From a virus: DNA of 64,000 nucleotides. The DNA lies in IMG/VR virus record IMGVR_UViG_3300007539_000018, positions 1-64,000 of that record, one strand, 5' to 3'. Both the position numbers and the translations under genes were made by a program. Below, one piece after another: positions 51,194 to 60,067 of this stretch. The notes under the pieces were generated by a model. That model did not search any database and was not told the origin of the DNA. It saw only the letters and a list, made by a program, of their open reading frames with translations. Position 1 is the first letter of the stretch. Every line of letters begins with the position of its first letter.

Positions 51194-53779
51194 TCACCTA
51201 AAGTTCGCTTTCAAAACATATACATGTTCTGCATCAATTCCGTATTCCTTAGCAATACCTTCAAAAGAATCTACTGCTTTAACTACTCCGATAATCTCAC
51301 TGGCACTCATATCAATGTTGAAATCTGTTTCCATCTTAGTAATCATGTTTTCCATATCATCATAACTATTTTCACTTTTCATTGAATGAATAACGGGTTT
51401 CGATTTTAATATTCGTAAAGTATCATGTGCCTCAAGTAACTTTCGTTGTACTACGCTCTTAGTAACTTTATCCAACAACGCCAATAGTTGTTTAGCCTTA
51501 TCACTAGAAAAAGTTTCTGTATCTCCTTTTTCAGTTCTAATTTGTAAATTAGTTCCTCTCGTTTTAATAACATCAACTAGGGCTTGAATTGGATATATGT
51601 CAGTTGGGTCATTAGCATTCCTATCATCGTATAAATCACTCACCAATTCTTTATTTTTTGGGAATCTATTTTCTTTTTTACTATCTATTTCCCTTTGTCC
51701 ATCTTTGGGTATTAATCGGTAAATAGAACCCAATATTGAACCGATGTCCTTACTTAAGTTTTTAGTAACCTCATCATCATCAAAAACATTCTTTAAGGTA
51801 AATAATAAAGTTCTAGAATCTTCATATAGGTCAGAATAATTAGTGATATTATTTGAACCTGCTAAAGTCTGCAAATATTTAATAATATCCTCAATGTCTT
51901 CTTCTTGCAAGAATGCAGTATCTCTTTCTAGTAATACTTTATTTATAGCAGTAATCGCTTTGTACTTTTCACCTATTGGCCTTGTTGCTGAAATTAACCT
52001 AATAGTAAAATCTCCCTCGAAGGGTAAACGAATACCTGCCCTGTATGGAGAAAATTGAGGGGCTAAGAAACAATTAGCCATAGTTTTTGAAATGAGATTA
52101 ATTGATATGCTTATTTCTTCATCTAAATCTTTTGCTTCTTTCATATCAGTTTTATCACTATCATATCTTTGAGAACCTTTTGAACCGGCTGCGTATTGCC
52201 CATAACTAAACCATATGAACGGTTTACCTGAACCTCTACTTACCATTCTATCTTCGGGGTCTTTTGATATTGGTGTTGTTCCTGCACCTGCCATATTTAC
52301 ATTCACTTGGCTAGAAAGAGTAGTTTTATCTTTTTCTATGAATTCTTTAAATAACTTTAGGAATTCATTTATTGAATCTTCTGTGTTTCTCGCTTTTCCA
52401 GATAAAGCCCGATATTCATTTGCTAAAGCAGAATCATTAGCCATAAATATAGGCAAGTACAATTCATCTCCAATGTCTTCCACAGATTCTAAACTTTCTA
52501 AAAAGTTTTCAAATGTTATATCAACATCTTTTTCTTGCAGGGTAGGGTAATTTGCATTATTGTCAGAAAGGTCATCAAAATATTCTTTCAACTCTTCTTT
52601 TAATTCTTGTAAGTTGGTATTTACCATTCCGATTTCTTTTAATTGATTCCTGAAGTATATTAAACCTAATGGGTCTAATGGGTGCTTTTCATCAAGAGTT
52701 TCAGAAAAACCTTCTATTTGAGCAGGTAAAGAATCTTCTTCTATCTTTTCATCTATATCGCTCGACTGTTGCATTTGTCCTTCTTGGTTATAATACTTAC
52801 TATAATCAATATTTTCATATAACCCTACATCTTGAACTTCCATAATACCTCCGATATAATTTAAGAAACTTTCAAATGCTTCATAGGCAACTATATCTAT
52901 ATCTTTCACTGGTACTTCTGTTCTATCAAACTCATGTATATAGTTTAGTTTCTTTCTATTTTCTTCAAGTGAAATGAACTTATATAGGGCTTGCATTTCC
53001 TTATCCTTTTCTGGTATTTTATCCAACAGTTTAGACAATTGTAGTAATTCTTCATCTAATTGTTGAAAAGAATTATTTCCCTTACCTATGCCTATATTCT
53101 TCCAATATTCATAGGTATCTTCTCTTTTTTCGAAGTTTTTCATGCTTTTTGCGTTAAAAACACTCTTAACATCGAAGCCAACAACCATTCTAGCACTGAC
53201 TTGTTGGCTTTCTTTAGACTCTCTACGCCTACTATAAGAGTCCTGTATGCTCTCAAATAGACTACGCATGTTCCGTTTAATGACATTTGTTGCTTGTGTG
53301 TCAGCAACAAATTCGCTTTTTTTGAGAATATTCTGCCATTTTCGCTTAATTTCATCCAAATCTATGGCTTTTTTACGCTTATCTCGCTTCATTCCACCAT
53401 TAACTAACTCTATCTCATCCGGCTCAAAGTCATCCCGTATCATATCAGTAGCCTGTAATTTTCTGCCCATATACCTAATTGCAGGTATGCTTCTAATTAA
53501 ACCATTAAGTAGATTTTCATAAAGGGTAGCAGGAGTAGAAGCCCTACCAACGCCTCCCTTTGCTTTAAAGTAATCTTTTATGTCTGCTATAATTTTATTT
53601 CTTGCTTTAATTTTGTCATCTCTATCTAAATCAATATATTTTTGGTTGAACATTGGCTCATATTTATTTCTTAACCTTCTAATTAGTCCAGCCTTAACTT
53701 TAGTTAATTCTCTATATTCATCATAATCTAGAACAGATTCATAATTATCTATATAGTTGGGCAAATACTCATATTGCAT
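51194..53779 (-). CDS. Very large unknown virion protein (861 aa)
   Basis: Acidic/basic helical N-terminal half (MKRDKRKKAIDLDEIKRKW, LSKLLDKIPEKDKEMQAL) and a more folded middle (KPFIWFSYGQYAAGS, GIRLPFEGDFTIRLIS) near residues 510-600. No catalytic motif was recognised and there is no tag. Placed between tagged protein clusters. Ejected or internal virion protein is one possibility; also could be a packaging or maturation factor. Confidence 0.58.
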   Translation of the reverse strand: MQYEYLPNYIDNYESVLDYDEYRELTKVKAGLIRRLRNKYEPMFNQKYIDLDRDDKIKARNKIIADIKDYFKAKGGVGRASTPATLYENLLNGLIRSIPAIRYMGRKLQATDMIRDDFEPDEIELVNGGMKRDKRKKAIDLDEIKRKWQNILKKSEFVADTQATNVIKRNMRSLFESIQDSYSRRRESKESQQVSARMVVGFDVKSVFNAKSMKNFEKREDTYEYWKNIGIGKGNNSFQQLDEELLQLSKLLDKIPEKDKEMQALYKFISLEENRKKLNYIHEFDRTEVPVKDIDIVAYEAFESFLNYIGGIMEVQDVGLYENIDYSKYYNQEGQMQQSSDIDEKIEEDSLPAQIEGFSETLDEKHPLDPLGLIYFRNQLKEIGMVNTNLQELKEELKEYFDDLSDNNANYPTLQEKDVDITFENFLESLESVEDIGDELYLPIFMANDSALANEYRALSGKARNTEDSINEFLKLFKEFIEKDKTTLSSQVNVNMAGAGTTPISKDPEDRMVSRGSGKPFIWFSYGQYAAGSKGSQRYDSDKTDMKEAKDLDEEISISINLISKTMANCFLAPQFSPYRAGIRLPFEGDFTIRLISATRPIGEKYKAITAINKVLLERDTAFLQEEDIEDIIKYLQTLAGSNNITNYSDLYEDSRTLLFTLKNVFDDDEVTKNLSKDIGSILGSIYRLIPKDGQREIDSKKENRFPKNKELVSDLYDDRNANDPTDIYPIQALVDVIKTRGTNLQIRTEKGDTETFSSDKAKQLLALLDKVTKSVVQRKLLEAHDTLRILKSKPVIHSMKSENSYDDMENMITKMETDFNIDMSASEIIGVVKAVDSFEGIAKEYGIDAEHVYVLKANFR

Positions 53780-53781
53780 AA

Positions 53782-55755
53782 CTATTCACTTTCCTGTTTT
53801 TTTTCCTTAAATATACGAGCATCTTTTAATAATTTAAAAGTTTCTCCTGAGAAAATGCCTGAATAAGATTCTTTATTTTTAATTAAGTAGTTTAAATGTA
53901 GTTTCAGTTCTTTCTTAAATAGAGTATTGACCTTTTTAAGCCCTATTAAGAGTTTTTTCGACAAGTCGCTTACTGCCTGTTCCAAGGTTGGGTCTGTAAG
54001 TGATAAGGCTTCTCCCTGCTCTTCTAAAATAGAGTCAATTTTTTCAACCTCACTATCTAAATTAGACTGGGCCACTTTAACTACTAGATAATAAGCCATA
54101 ATAAAACAATCAATAATATCATATTGTCTAGAGAGTCTACTGTAATATCTATCTAGATTACCGGAATCGAAAACCAAATCAGAAAGGGAGTTTTTTGTCA
54201 ATATTGCCCTTTCAATTGCAAATTTAATAGAATTTGGTTTAATTTCTGCTTTTTCTGCCGAACCTAAGTCTTCTGGTTGTAATTCTTCTGGATTTTCTTT
54301 AATAAACTGCTTAAAGTTTCGTTCTATGCGCCTAATTGTATTTATTCCTTTTTCATCAACGGCATGGTAAGCATCTCCAACTTTAGAAAGGTCTTTTAAA
54401 TCCTTTGATTCTGCAATTTCTTCGTAGTCGAGATAAATGTCCATCATTTTTTCAGATATTCTCCTGTTATTCAAATATCTTTCGTAATCTCTATCCAATG
54501 CTTCTTTAGCCCCTTCTTTATCTACATCAAAGTCTTTCCTTCTTTGAGAATACGCCACCGTAAATTGTTTTTTACCCATAGCAGGTGTTACTTGGACTCC
54601 TTCAGTAGCATTCTTAAAAATAGAATCATTGTTTGGTGAAATTAGAATCCCTTTTACGAATCTAATAGATGCGATTTTCTTTCCACCCGCAGGAAAGTGT
54701 ATGACTCTTGAAATTCTTTGGTTATTTAAGGTTCTCATATACAAATCTTTACTACCTTTGTTATTTACATTCCCTGCAAGCATTAAAACATTAAAATATT
54801 CTTCGATTTGCTTACCTGTTAATGACCCAATCACATCAACATTTTGTGAAGAGGCAGTTTCCATTTCATCTAATTTTAATCTAGCAGTAAATGGTTCTTT
54901 ACCAAGTAATAATGTTGGCAAAAATGGAGGAATACGGCTACTTATAGTTTCATCATCAGAAATATTACCTATTTTTTCTGCTAATTGTATAAATTCGCTA
55001 CTTTCGGTCTTGCTTGAGCCACTTGGAGCATATTTTTCACTATCACTACTAGGAAAAACCTTTCTCCAAGTCTCGAAACTTCTGCCGGATATGTTTTTTT
55101 CTCCTTTTTCCCAGCCTTCTATCATTTCTTTACCGGAAGGTTCTGCTAAAGAAAGTTCCGCCAAGCCAAAATTATAAATTGGTCTTGCATTATCTAAAAA
55201 CTCATCAACAGTAGGGGCATTTCCTTCTGGAATATTATTAACATATAACCTATAAAGCGGTTTTCTTTTTTCTTTAGGTATATCTCTAATAAGGTTATAC
55301 ATATATGTGTTGTTTTTAAACCTATTTGTTAAGTATTTAAATAATTTATCTAAGTTGGACTTAACATCCTTATTAGAAAAAATATTTTTTAGAGTAGAAT
55401 CTAATGTTGAAACAGAAGAAGAATATATTTTAGATATATGTTCCCTAATTTTAACAAAGTTATTAAAAATAGTATTGTTAATTTCTTCTCTACCTTTACC
55501 TTCATTATTTTCTCTATCTTTTTTGAGTTGAGTTACCCAATCATCATACAATTTCCTATATTTGTTTGATTTTTTGAATGCTCTTTTTAATGACTGATAG
55601 GAATTAATATCGCTAAACTCTTGAACCAATTCCATGACTGGTTCAATGTTTTTACTCCTGCCCTTTCTACCAGTAGTTAATGCTATTTGAGCATCAGTAG
55701 AAGCATCTGAAACTAAAACTAATTTAGTCAAGTCAGAAATCGGGGGAAAACTCAT
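53782..55755 (-). CDS. Very large unknown virion protein (657 aa)
   Basis: A Lys/Glu-rich helical protein with a folded centre (GSLTGKQIEEYFNVLMLAGN, RVIHFPAGGKKIASI) and long helical ends. It is adjacent and co-directional with the 861-residue protein and, like it, has no recognised domain or tag. The two may form one complex. It overlaps the tagged 150-residue gene by four bases. Confidence 0.58.
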   Translation of the reverse strand: MSFPPISDLTKLVLVSDASTDAQIALTTGRKGRSKNIEPVMELVQEFSDINSYQSLKRAFKKSNKYRKLYDDWVTQLKKDRENNEGKGREEINNTIFNNFVKIREHISKIYSSSVSTLDSTLKNIFSNKDVKSNLDKLFKYLTNRFKNNTYMYNLIRDIPKEKRKPLYRLYVNNIPEGNAPTVDEFLDNARPIYNFGLAELSLAEPSGKEMIEGWEKGEKNISGRSFETWRKVFPSSDSEKYAPSGSSKTESSEFIQLAEKIGNISDDETISSRIPPFLPTLLLGKEPFTARLKLDEMETASSQNVDVIGSLTGKQIEEYFNVLMLAGNVNNKGSKDLYMRTLNNQRISRVIHFPAGGKKIASIRFVKGILISPNNDSIFKNATEGVQVTPAMGKKQFTVAYSQRRKDFDVDKEGAKEALDRDYERYLNNRRISEKMMDIYLDYEEIAESKDLKDLSKVGDAYHAVDEKGINTIRRIERNFKQFIKENPEELQPEDLGSAEKAEIKPNSIKFAIERAILTKNSLSDLVFDSGNLDRYYSRLSRQYDIIDCFIMAYYLVVKVAQSNLDSEVEKIDSILEEQGEALSLTDPTLEQAVSDLSKKLLIGLKKVNTLFKKELKLHLNYLIKNKESYSGIFSGETFKLLKDARIFKEKKQESE

Positions 55756-56204
55756 TGTAATCTTTCCTTAATATAGTTTCTAATTTCTTGCATCTTGTCA
55801 TTAGGTAATTTAAGGTTATGTTTGAAAGGCCAATAAAAATTTGACAATACTTTCCAAGCAGGTGCAAAATAATAGTCAAAATCTTCCATATCCATCACCC
55901 GATTTTTTGCCTTTACAAAATCAACTACTTTCTCTCTTTGTTTTTTCCATTTATCTTCATTACTAATTTGCATGTCTGGTCTTCTATCTTTAACGGCATC
56001 TTCGGGATTATTATTTAACCATTCTTCAAGTATATTAAATATTTTTAGGCTATTGGGTTTAAATTTTTCCCATCTAAGAGTTTCAACCCTTTCCAATTCC
56101 TCTTGGTTAAGTCTTTCTCCTTCTTCTACCACTTTAGGGGCAAATCTCATTGTATCTCTAATAGCATCTTCTGTTGATATTTTTAATATACTTTTCCAAC
56201 TCAT
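55752..56204 (-). CDS. Tagged hypothetical protein
   Basis: 150 residues: tag MSWKSILK, then a charged protein with WEKFKPNSLKIFNILEEWL and DYYFAPAWKVLSNFYWPFK. No known domain. It overlaps both neighbours by four bases, next to the terminase-small-like gene. Confidence 0.6.
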   Translation of the reverse strand: MSWKSILKISTEDAIRDTMRFAPKVVEEGERLNQEELERVETLRWEKFKPNSLKIFNILEEWLNNNPEDAVKDRRPDMQISNEDKWKKQREKVVDFVKAKNRVMDMEDFDYYFAPAWKVLSNFYWPFKHNLKLPNDKMQEIRNYIKERLQ

Positions 56205-56857
56205 TGTAATCTCTCCTGCATTTTCTTTTTAATATCAAGCCAAATCTCAGGATTGTTCTGTGCTAACACTTCTTGAACAACCTGCATTTGTGCGACAATA
56301 ATTGTATCTTGTCTCTTGTGAACAAGTTTGCCTTTGAACTCAAGTAGATACTTTAATGACTCTCGAACTTCTTTTGCGAGTTTAGTAAGACTATCAATCT
56401 CTCTTGGTTCTAAATCTGTATTAAGGAACAAGTCATTCAATTTATCATCTAAGCGTTGAACATTCGCACTCAGCAAATCAATCTCATTAACTTCCTTTTT
56501 CGCTATGATAGCGGCTGCGGATTGCTGCACCAAAGGTGCTAAGTGGTGCTTCATGTGTCGTTGCACCTGTGTTTTTGTGATGTCTAAGGCTTGAGAAATA
56601 CCCTCACTTGTTATATTACCATTAGAAAGGGCTTCCTCGTAGTGTTTCCGCATAGGGTCAATACATAACTTGCATTTGGGGTTACTGCTGTTTGTATATT
56701 CACCCATGTGATTTCTTTGATGTTGGGCCGCAGTACCACTTCTCCAATCATTTCTTGAATCTAAATCATCGCAACTTGTCATACCTTGTTCAATTGCGGC
56801 TTCCATACTTTCTCTATCACCATGCTGACAAAAGGCACATCTCTTTCTTGTTATCAT
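56201..56857 (-). CDS. Candidate small terminase subunit with zinc clusters
   Basis: ATG 56857 is chosen because it overlaps the previous stop as ATGA. CAFCQHG near the start and CKLC near residue 65 with His residues suggest zinc binding. NITSEGISQALDITKTQVQRHMK is a helix-turn-helix, and the C-terminal half is a long coiled coil (RLDDKLNDLFLNTDL, LTKLAKEVRESLKYL). HTH plus coiled coil is the layout of terminase small subunits, but the zinc pairs are unusual and TerL lies 8 kb downstream. Confidence 0.58.
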   Translation of the reverse strand: MITRKRCAFCQHGDRESMEAAIEQGMTSCDDLDSRNDWRSGTAAQHQRNHMGEYTNSSNPKCKLCIDPMRKHYEEALSNGNITSEGISQALDITKTQVQRHMKHHLAPLVQQSAAAIIAKKEVNEIDLLSANVQRLDDKLNDLFLNTDLEPREIDSLTKLAKEVRESLKYLLEFKGKLVHKRQDTIIVAQMQVVQEVLAQNNPEIWLDIKKKMQERLQ

Positions 56858-57167
56858 TCTTTCACCCACATCGTTGTTTTTAAATCACTAGTGTTTCCGC
56901 TTAGTTCTTTTGTAGTATATCCGTAGTTTCTTAGTAATTTAGAATACGCTCTTAAACTTTCTTGCTTACCTTTTAGTCTATTAAGCCCTGCTTTTTCTTC
57001 TCTAGTTCCTAATTCATTAACTACTTCAGTATAAGTTGATATTAGTTTTTCATCCAAATCTTTAGTGTTGATTCCTTTACCGTCTAATTCTTCTACAATT
57101 CTTCTAATTGTTTCTTTAACTAATTGAAAATTAAATTTCTTTCTTTTTAAGATACTGAACCAAACAT
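56854..57167 (-). pseudogene. Tagged protein gene with apparent one-base frameshift near its start
   Basis: ATG 57167 overlaps the preceding stop (TGATG) and has a GGAGG site at ideal spacing, but its frame ends after six codons. In the +1-shifted frame the codons read W-F-S-I-L-K-R-K-K, an exact tag, and then continue without a stop for about 100 residues (KGKQESLRAYSKLLRN and onward) to 56854. One extra T in the TTT after ATG restores the frame. It could be a sequencing or assembly error in a homopolymer, a real mutation, or a recoded gene. The encoded protein would be about 104 residues, helical and charged. Confidence 0.6.
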
Positions 57168-58282
57168 CAATCCCTCCAAAGTTGTTCCATCCAAGATTTC
57201 TTTACTGGTTCGGGAACTTTAGTTTTACCCCTGATATCTAAGTAATTACCATTCTTAAGTTTATAAGTTTCTTTACCAATCACCTTCATAATTAAGGAAA
57301 CCATAGCGGCCTTTCCAAATGGCTGTAATTGAAATGTTTCTATGGGACTAGCCAAATTAGGCAACTTACCCACATATTGAACAATCAACTGTGGTTTTGC
57401 AGACCTAGAACCAAAAGACTTTGTTCCGACAGCAAACTGCATACCCTGTAATATAGCAGCCATTTGTTGCAATTTAGGTTTACCTCCAGAAAATAAATCA
57501 CTTCTCTTTAACAAAGAAAAAACTTGTTTTCTTACAGAAGGTATAAGAGCCAAAGAACCCGCACTTCTTTGCACCTTGAGTTGGATATTAGGAATAGGTT
57601 TTTTTCGTATTTCTTGTATCGCTTCTGATATTATATCATATAGGCCTACTTTCACCAAGTCGCCCTTCCCATAAATAGCCTGTGCTAATGGGGGATTAGC
57701 AGTATTAGGAGTCTTACTCCACCAACCTTTCTTTTCAGCAAGACCGTATTTATCTTCAAAGTAATTATCTCGATAATGACCGTAAATTGTTTGTTTTTTA
57801 TCATCTAATATATCTATTTTATTTTTAGCACGACTACCTTTTCTTGGTTTCCCTTTACCTACTTTCCATCTTGTCGGTCTAGTAAAAATAGTATTTCTAG
57901 GATTAAGAGTGGGGCTTTTGGTAATACCATCAAGTTTTTCTTTCAATTCCAAAAAGTCTTCTAAGTCATCCACATCAAATACGCTTTTATTTGCTATTAA
58001 TTCATAAATATCATCTAAGGTTTCAAATATACCATCGCTACCAGTATTCTTAGAATTATCTCTAAGGTACTTTCTTACATGTTGTTGCAATTGTAAGTAC
58101 AATGTTTTGGGGTAAGTTTGTCTACCAACTTTGGCGTAAGGACTTCCTGTACTTGCTATATCTTCGGAACTATGCCCATTACAAATTTTTTTCCAATCCA
58201 AAAACTTTTTCTTAAAATCATAAGAAGGGGCTTGTATTTTATTACCGTTAATATCAACTGTTGATTTCTTCGTCTTCGTCAT
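57167..58282 (-). CDS. Large basic virion protein (372 aa class)
   Basis: ATG 58282 is chosen by its distance from GGAGGTG; a second ATG six bases upstream is possible. The protein is basic, with RQTYPKTLYLQLQQHVRKYLR, a GKGKPRKGSRAKNK segment, and a folded C-terminal third (LVKVGLYDIISEAIQEI, KAAMVSLIMKVIGKETY). The W of DWKKI near the N-terminus weakly recalls the tag core. No family is recognised. It is in the tag cluster. Confidence 0.58.
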   Translation of the reverse strand: MTKTKKSTVDINGNKIQAPSYDFKKKFLDWKKICNGHSSEDIASTGSPYAKVGRQTYPKTLYLQLQQHVRKYLRDNSKNTGSDGIFETLDDIYELIANKSVFDVDDLEDFLELKEKLDGITKSPTLNPRNTIFTRPTRWKVGKGKPRKGSRAKNKIDILDDKKQTIYGHYRDNYFEDKYGLAEKKGWWSKTPNTANPPLAQAIYGKGDLVKVGLYDIISEAIQEIRKKPIPNIQLKVQRSAGSLALIPSVRKQVFSLLKRSDLFSGGKPKLQQMAAILQGMQFAVGTKSFGSRSAKPQLIVQYVGKLPNLASPIETFQLQPFGKAAMVSLIMKVIGKETYKLKNGNYLDIRGKTKVPEPVKKSWMEQLWRD

Positions 58283-58421
58283 CTTCATCACCTCCGTATT
58301 TGATATTGAACTTTGAAGGGTCGCTACCATGACCCCCAAACGCTACACCTCCGGCTTCCTTATTCAAGTTGCCGCAGGATTCGCAACAAGAGCCTTTGAT
58401 TATATCCCACCAAGTTACCAT
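58254..58421 (-). CDS. Tagged small Cys protein (55 aa)
   Basis: The frame starts at ATG 58421 inside the preceding stop region (ATGGTAA) and encodes the tag MVTWWDIIKG followed at once by SCCESCGN, giving three Cys. The end is acidic (GGDEDDEDEEINS). It overlaps the next gene by 29 bases. It was too short for ordinary gene callers. A metal-binding packaged peptide is likely. Confidence 0.6.
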   Translation of the reverse strand: MVTWWDIIKGSCCESCGNLNKEAGGVAFGGHGSDPSKFNIKYGGDEDDEDEEINS

Positions 58422-58975
58422 TTGAACATCAACTTCCTCAAAATCGTACCTATTTTGTCTTTACTGAAATCTTTTCTTTCAATCGTAACTATTCTTCTAA
58501 CTGGGGAGCGGGAACTACCGTTATCATTCATAAATATCAAATGTAAAACAATATCTACATCTTCCTCTTTACTAGCAATAAGTTCGATTTTAATATTACC
58601 CTTTGAACTTTCAAAAGGAGTGTACTGGTAATGACTATCACCATAACCTTTCAATTCATGGTCGATTGCCATAACTAAACCAGAAACTAAAACATCTGCA
58701 AAACCTTCCTTCAAATAATCTAGTAATTCACAATATTCTTTTTCCGTCGCCTTGCGCTTATCGTTCAGGCTATACTTGTGCTTTATTAATAAAGATGGAA
58801 AATCAAATTCTTTTGGGTTTGTTTCATGTTCATGTTTTTGTTCCGAATACCAAGCATTGAAGTCCCTTTCGCAAGAATTATCCTCAACATTAACTTTAAG
58901 TCGAGAAGTATCTAGTTTACCACCAGTTTTTCCCTTGCCTCTAATTTTGGCATTTTTAAGAATATCCCACCACAT
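58415..58975 (-). CDS. Tagged paralogue A of three
   Basis: ATG 58975 puts the tag MWWDILKNAK first; the upstream in-frame extension (MVGI) lies in the neighbouring gene. After a basic Gly/Lys linker comes LDTSRLKVNVEDNSC, a signature shared with the next two genes. The remainder is alpha/beta (FNAWYSEQKHEH, YLKEGFADVLVSGLVMAID, IKIELIASKEEDVDIVLHLIF). Function unknown; the domain after the signature is recognised only by comparison within this family. Confidence 0.72.
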   Translation of the reverse strand: MWWDILKNAKIRGKGKTGGKLDTSRLKVNVEDNSCERDFNAWYSEQKHEHETNPKEFDFPSLLIKHKYSLNDKRKATEKEYCELLDYLKEGFADVLVSGLVMAIDHELKGYGDSHYQYTPFESSKGNIKIELIASKEEDVDIVLHLIFMNDNGSSRSPVRRIVTIERKDFSKDKIGTILRKLMFKW

Positions 58976-59625
58976 TATTCCCACCAACTATAACCAAATT
59001 TTCTTGCGTCATAAAATCCAGAAACTTGATAAACATTATTAGGCGTTCCTCTCTCAAAATCCTCATAATAAGAATCAGTTCCTGCGCTTAAATCTTCTCC
59101 ATTAGACCAACCAATCACAACTAATTGCATTTTATCTTTTGAAATAACCAATGAAGTGGTATTGGATTGAAATTCATAAAAACTATCAATAACTATACTA
59201 TATCCGTCAATCTCTTCTTTGTCTTCACTACCATAATCACCAGTTGTAGATTTTTTAAGCATATCAATTGCTTTACATGCTACATTTTCGGGAACAGGTT
59301 CATATTTATAATAAGTCTCTTCATATAAATAAGCATGACTACCCGAATCAAAGTCTTTAGAAGTTGGTTTTTGAAGAATAGTAAAATTTTTTGCCCTATC
59401 ATTCTGTTCTTCTTTGAAGACTGCAAAGTGCTTTTTTAGCAATTCATTACCATTATAGCGTTCTCTCAAAAGCAAACTATAATTCTTTAATTTTCTTGCC
59501 CACGCTTGTAATTGTTTATTACAATTATCATCTTGGATATTAACCTTTAATCTAGAAGTATCGAGAGTAGAACCTTTACCTTTGGCTTTGCCTTTGAGAT
59601 TTTTTAGAATATCGAACCAACTCAT
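58975..59625 (-). CDS. Tagged paralogue B of three
   Basis: ATG 59625 gives the tag MSWFDILKNLKGK; the longer form has a short extension inside the previous gene. A KGKGSTLDTSRLKVNIQDDNC signature follows, as in its neighbours. The C-terminal half has a YEETYYKYEPVPENVACKAIDML and GYSIVIDSFYEFQSN pattern, an alpha/beta domain. It abuts paralogue A, sharing one base. Probably arose by tandem duplication. Confidence 0.72.
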   Translation of the reverse strand: MSWFDILKNLKGKAKGKGSTLDTSRLKVNIQDDNCNKQLQAWARKLKNYSLLLRERYNGNELLKKHFAVFKEEQNDRAKNFTILQKPTSKDFDSGSHAYLYEETYYKYEPVPENVACKAIDMLKKSTTGDYGSEDKEEIDGYSIVIDSFYEFQSNTTSLVISKDKMQLVVIGWSNGEDLSAGTDSYYEDFERGTPNNVYQVSGFYDARKFGYSWWE

Positions 59626-60062
59626 AGAAGTTTCCTCCATTCTTCCCAATCCTTAGAGAACACATATAATTCAAAAACCATTTTGTCCTCTAAGGTTATC
59701 TTTTTATTAACAACACATTTTACCAATAAACCACCAGTGAGGCCAAATTCTTCATTAATAACATGATTCAATCTATTCCAATAACTAACTTCATACCCCA
59801 TATAATTTTCAACTTTCCGATTTTCAGAATCAAGTGTTATATTTTGAAGGTCTTTTATAATTAAACATGCTACCTCTTCAGGCATTTGTTCCCAGTTCTC
59901 ATAGATGTGTGTGACAGAACTCAGCCGACTTTCCATTATTAGTTTTCTAAGTTTCTCTTTACATTCATCGTATTGAATATTAACCTTTAATCTAGAAGTA
60001 TCTAAAGTTTTACCTTTGCCTTTTGCAGACAACTTGGCATTCTTCAAAATATTCCACCACAT
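59622..60062 (-). CDS. Tagged paralogue C of three
   Basis: MWWNILKNAK is followed by KGKGKTLDTSRLKVNIQYDEC, the same signature as in A and B, then a shorter domain (AIIKDLQNI-like helix, GYEVSYWNRLNHVINEEFG, MVFELYVFSKDW). It is the smallest of the three, at 146 residues, and overlaps paralogue B by four bases. Confidence 0.72.
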   Translation of the reverse strand: MWWNILKNAKLSAKGKGKTLDTSRLKVNIQYDECKEKLRKLIMESRLSSVTHIYENWEQMPEEVACLIIKDLQNITLDSENRKVENYMGYEVSYWNRLNHVINEEFGLTGGLLVKCVVNKKITLEDKMVFELYVFSKDWEEWRKLL

Positions 60063-60067
60063 TATAA

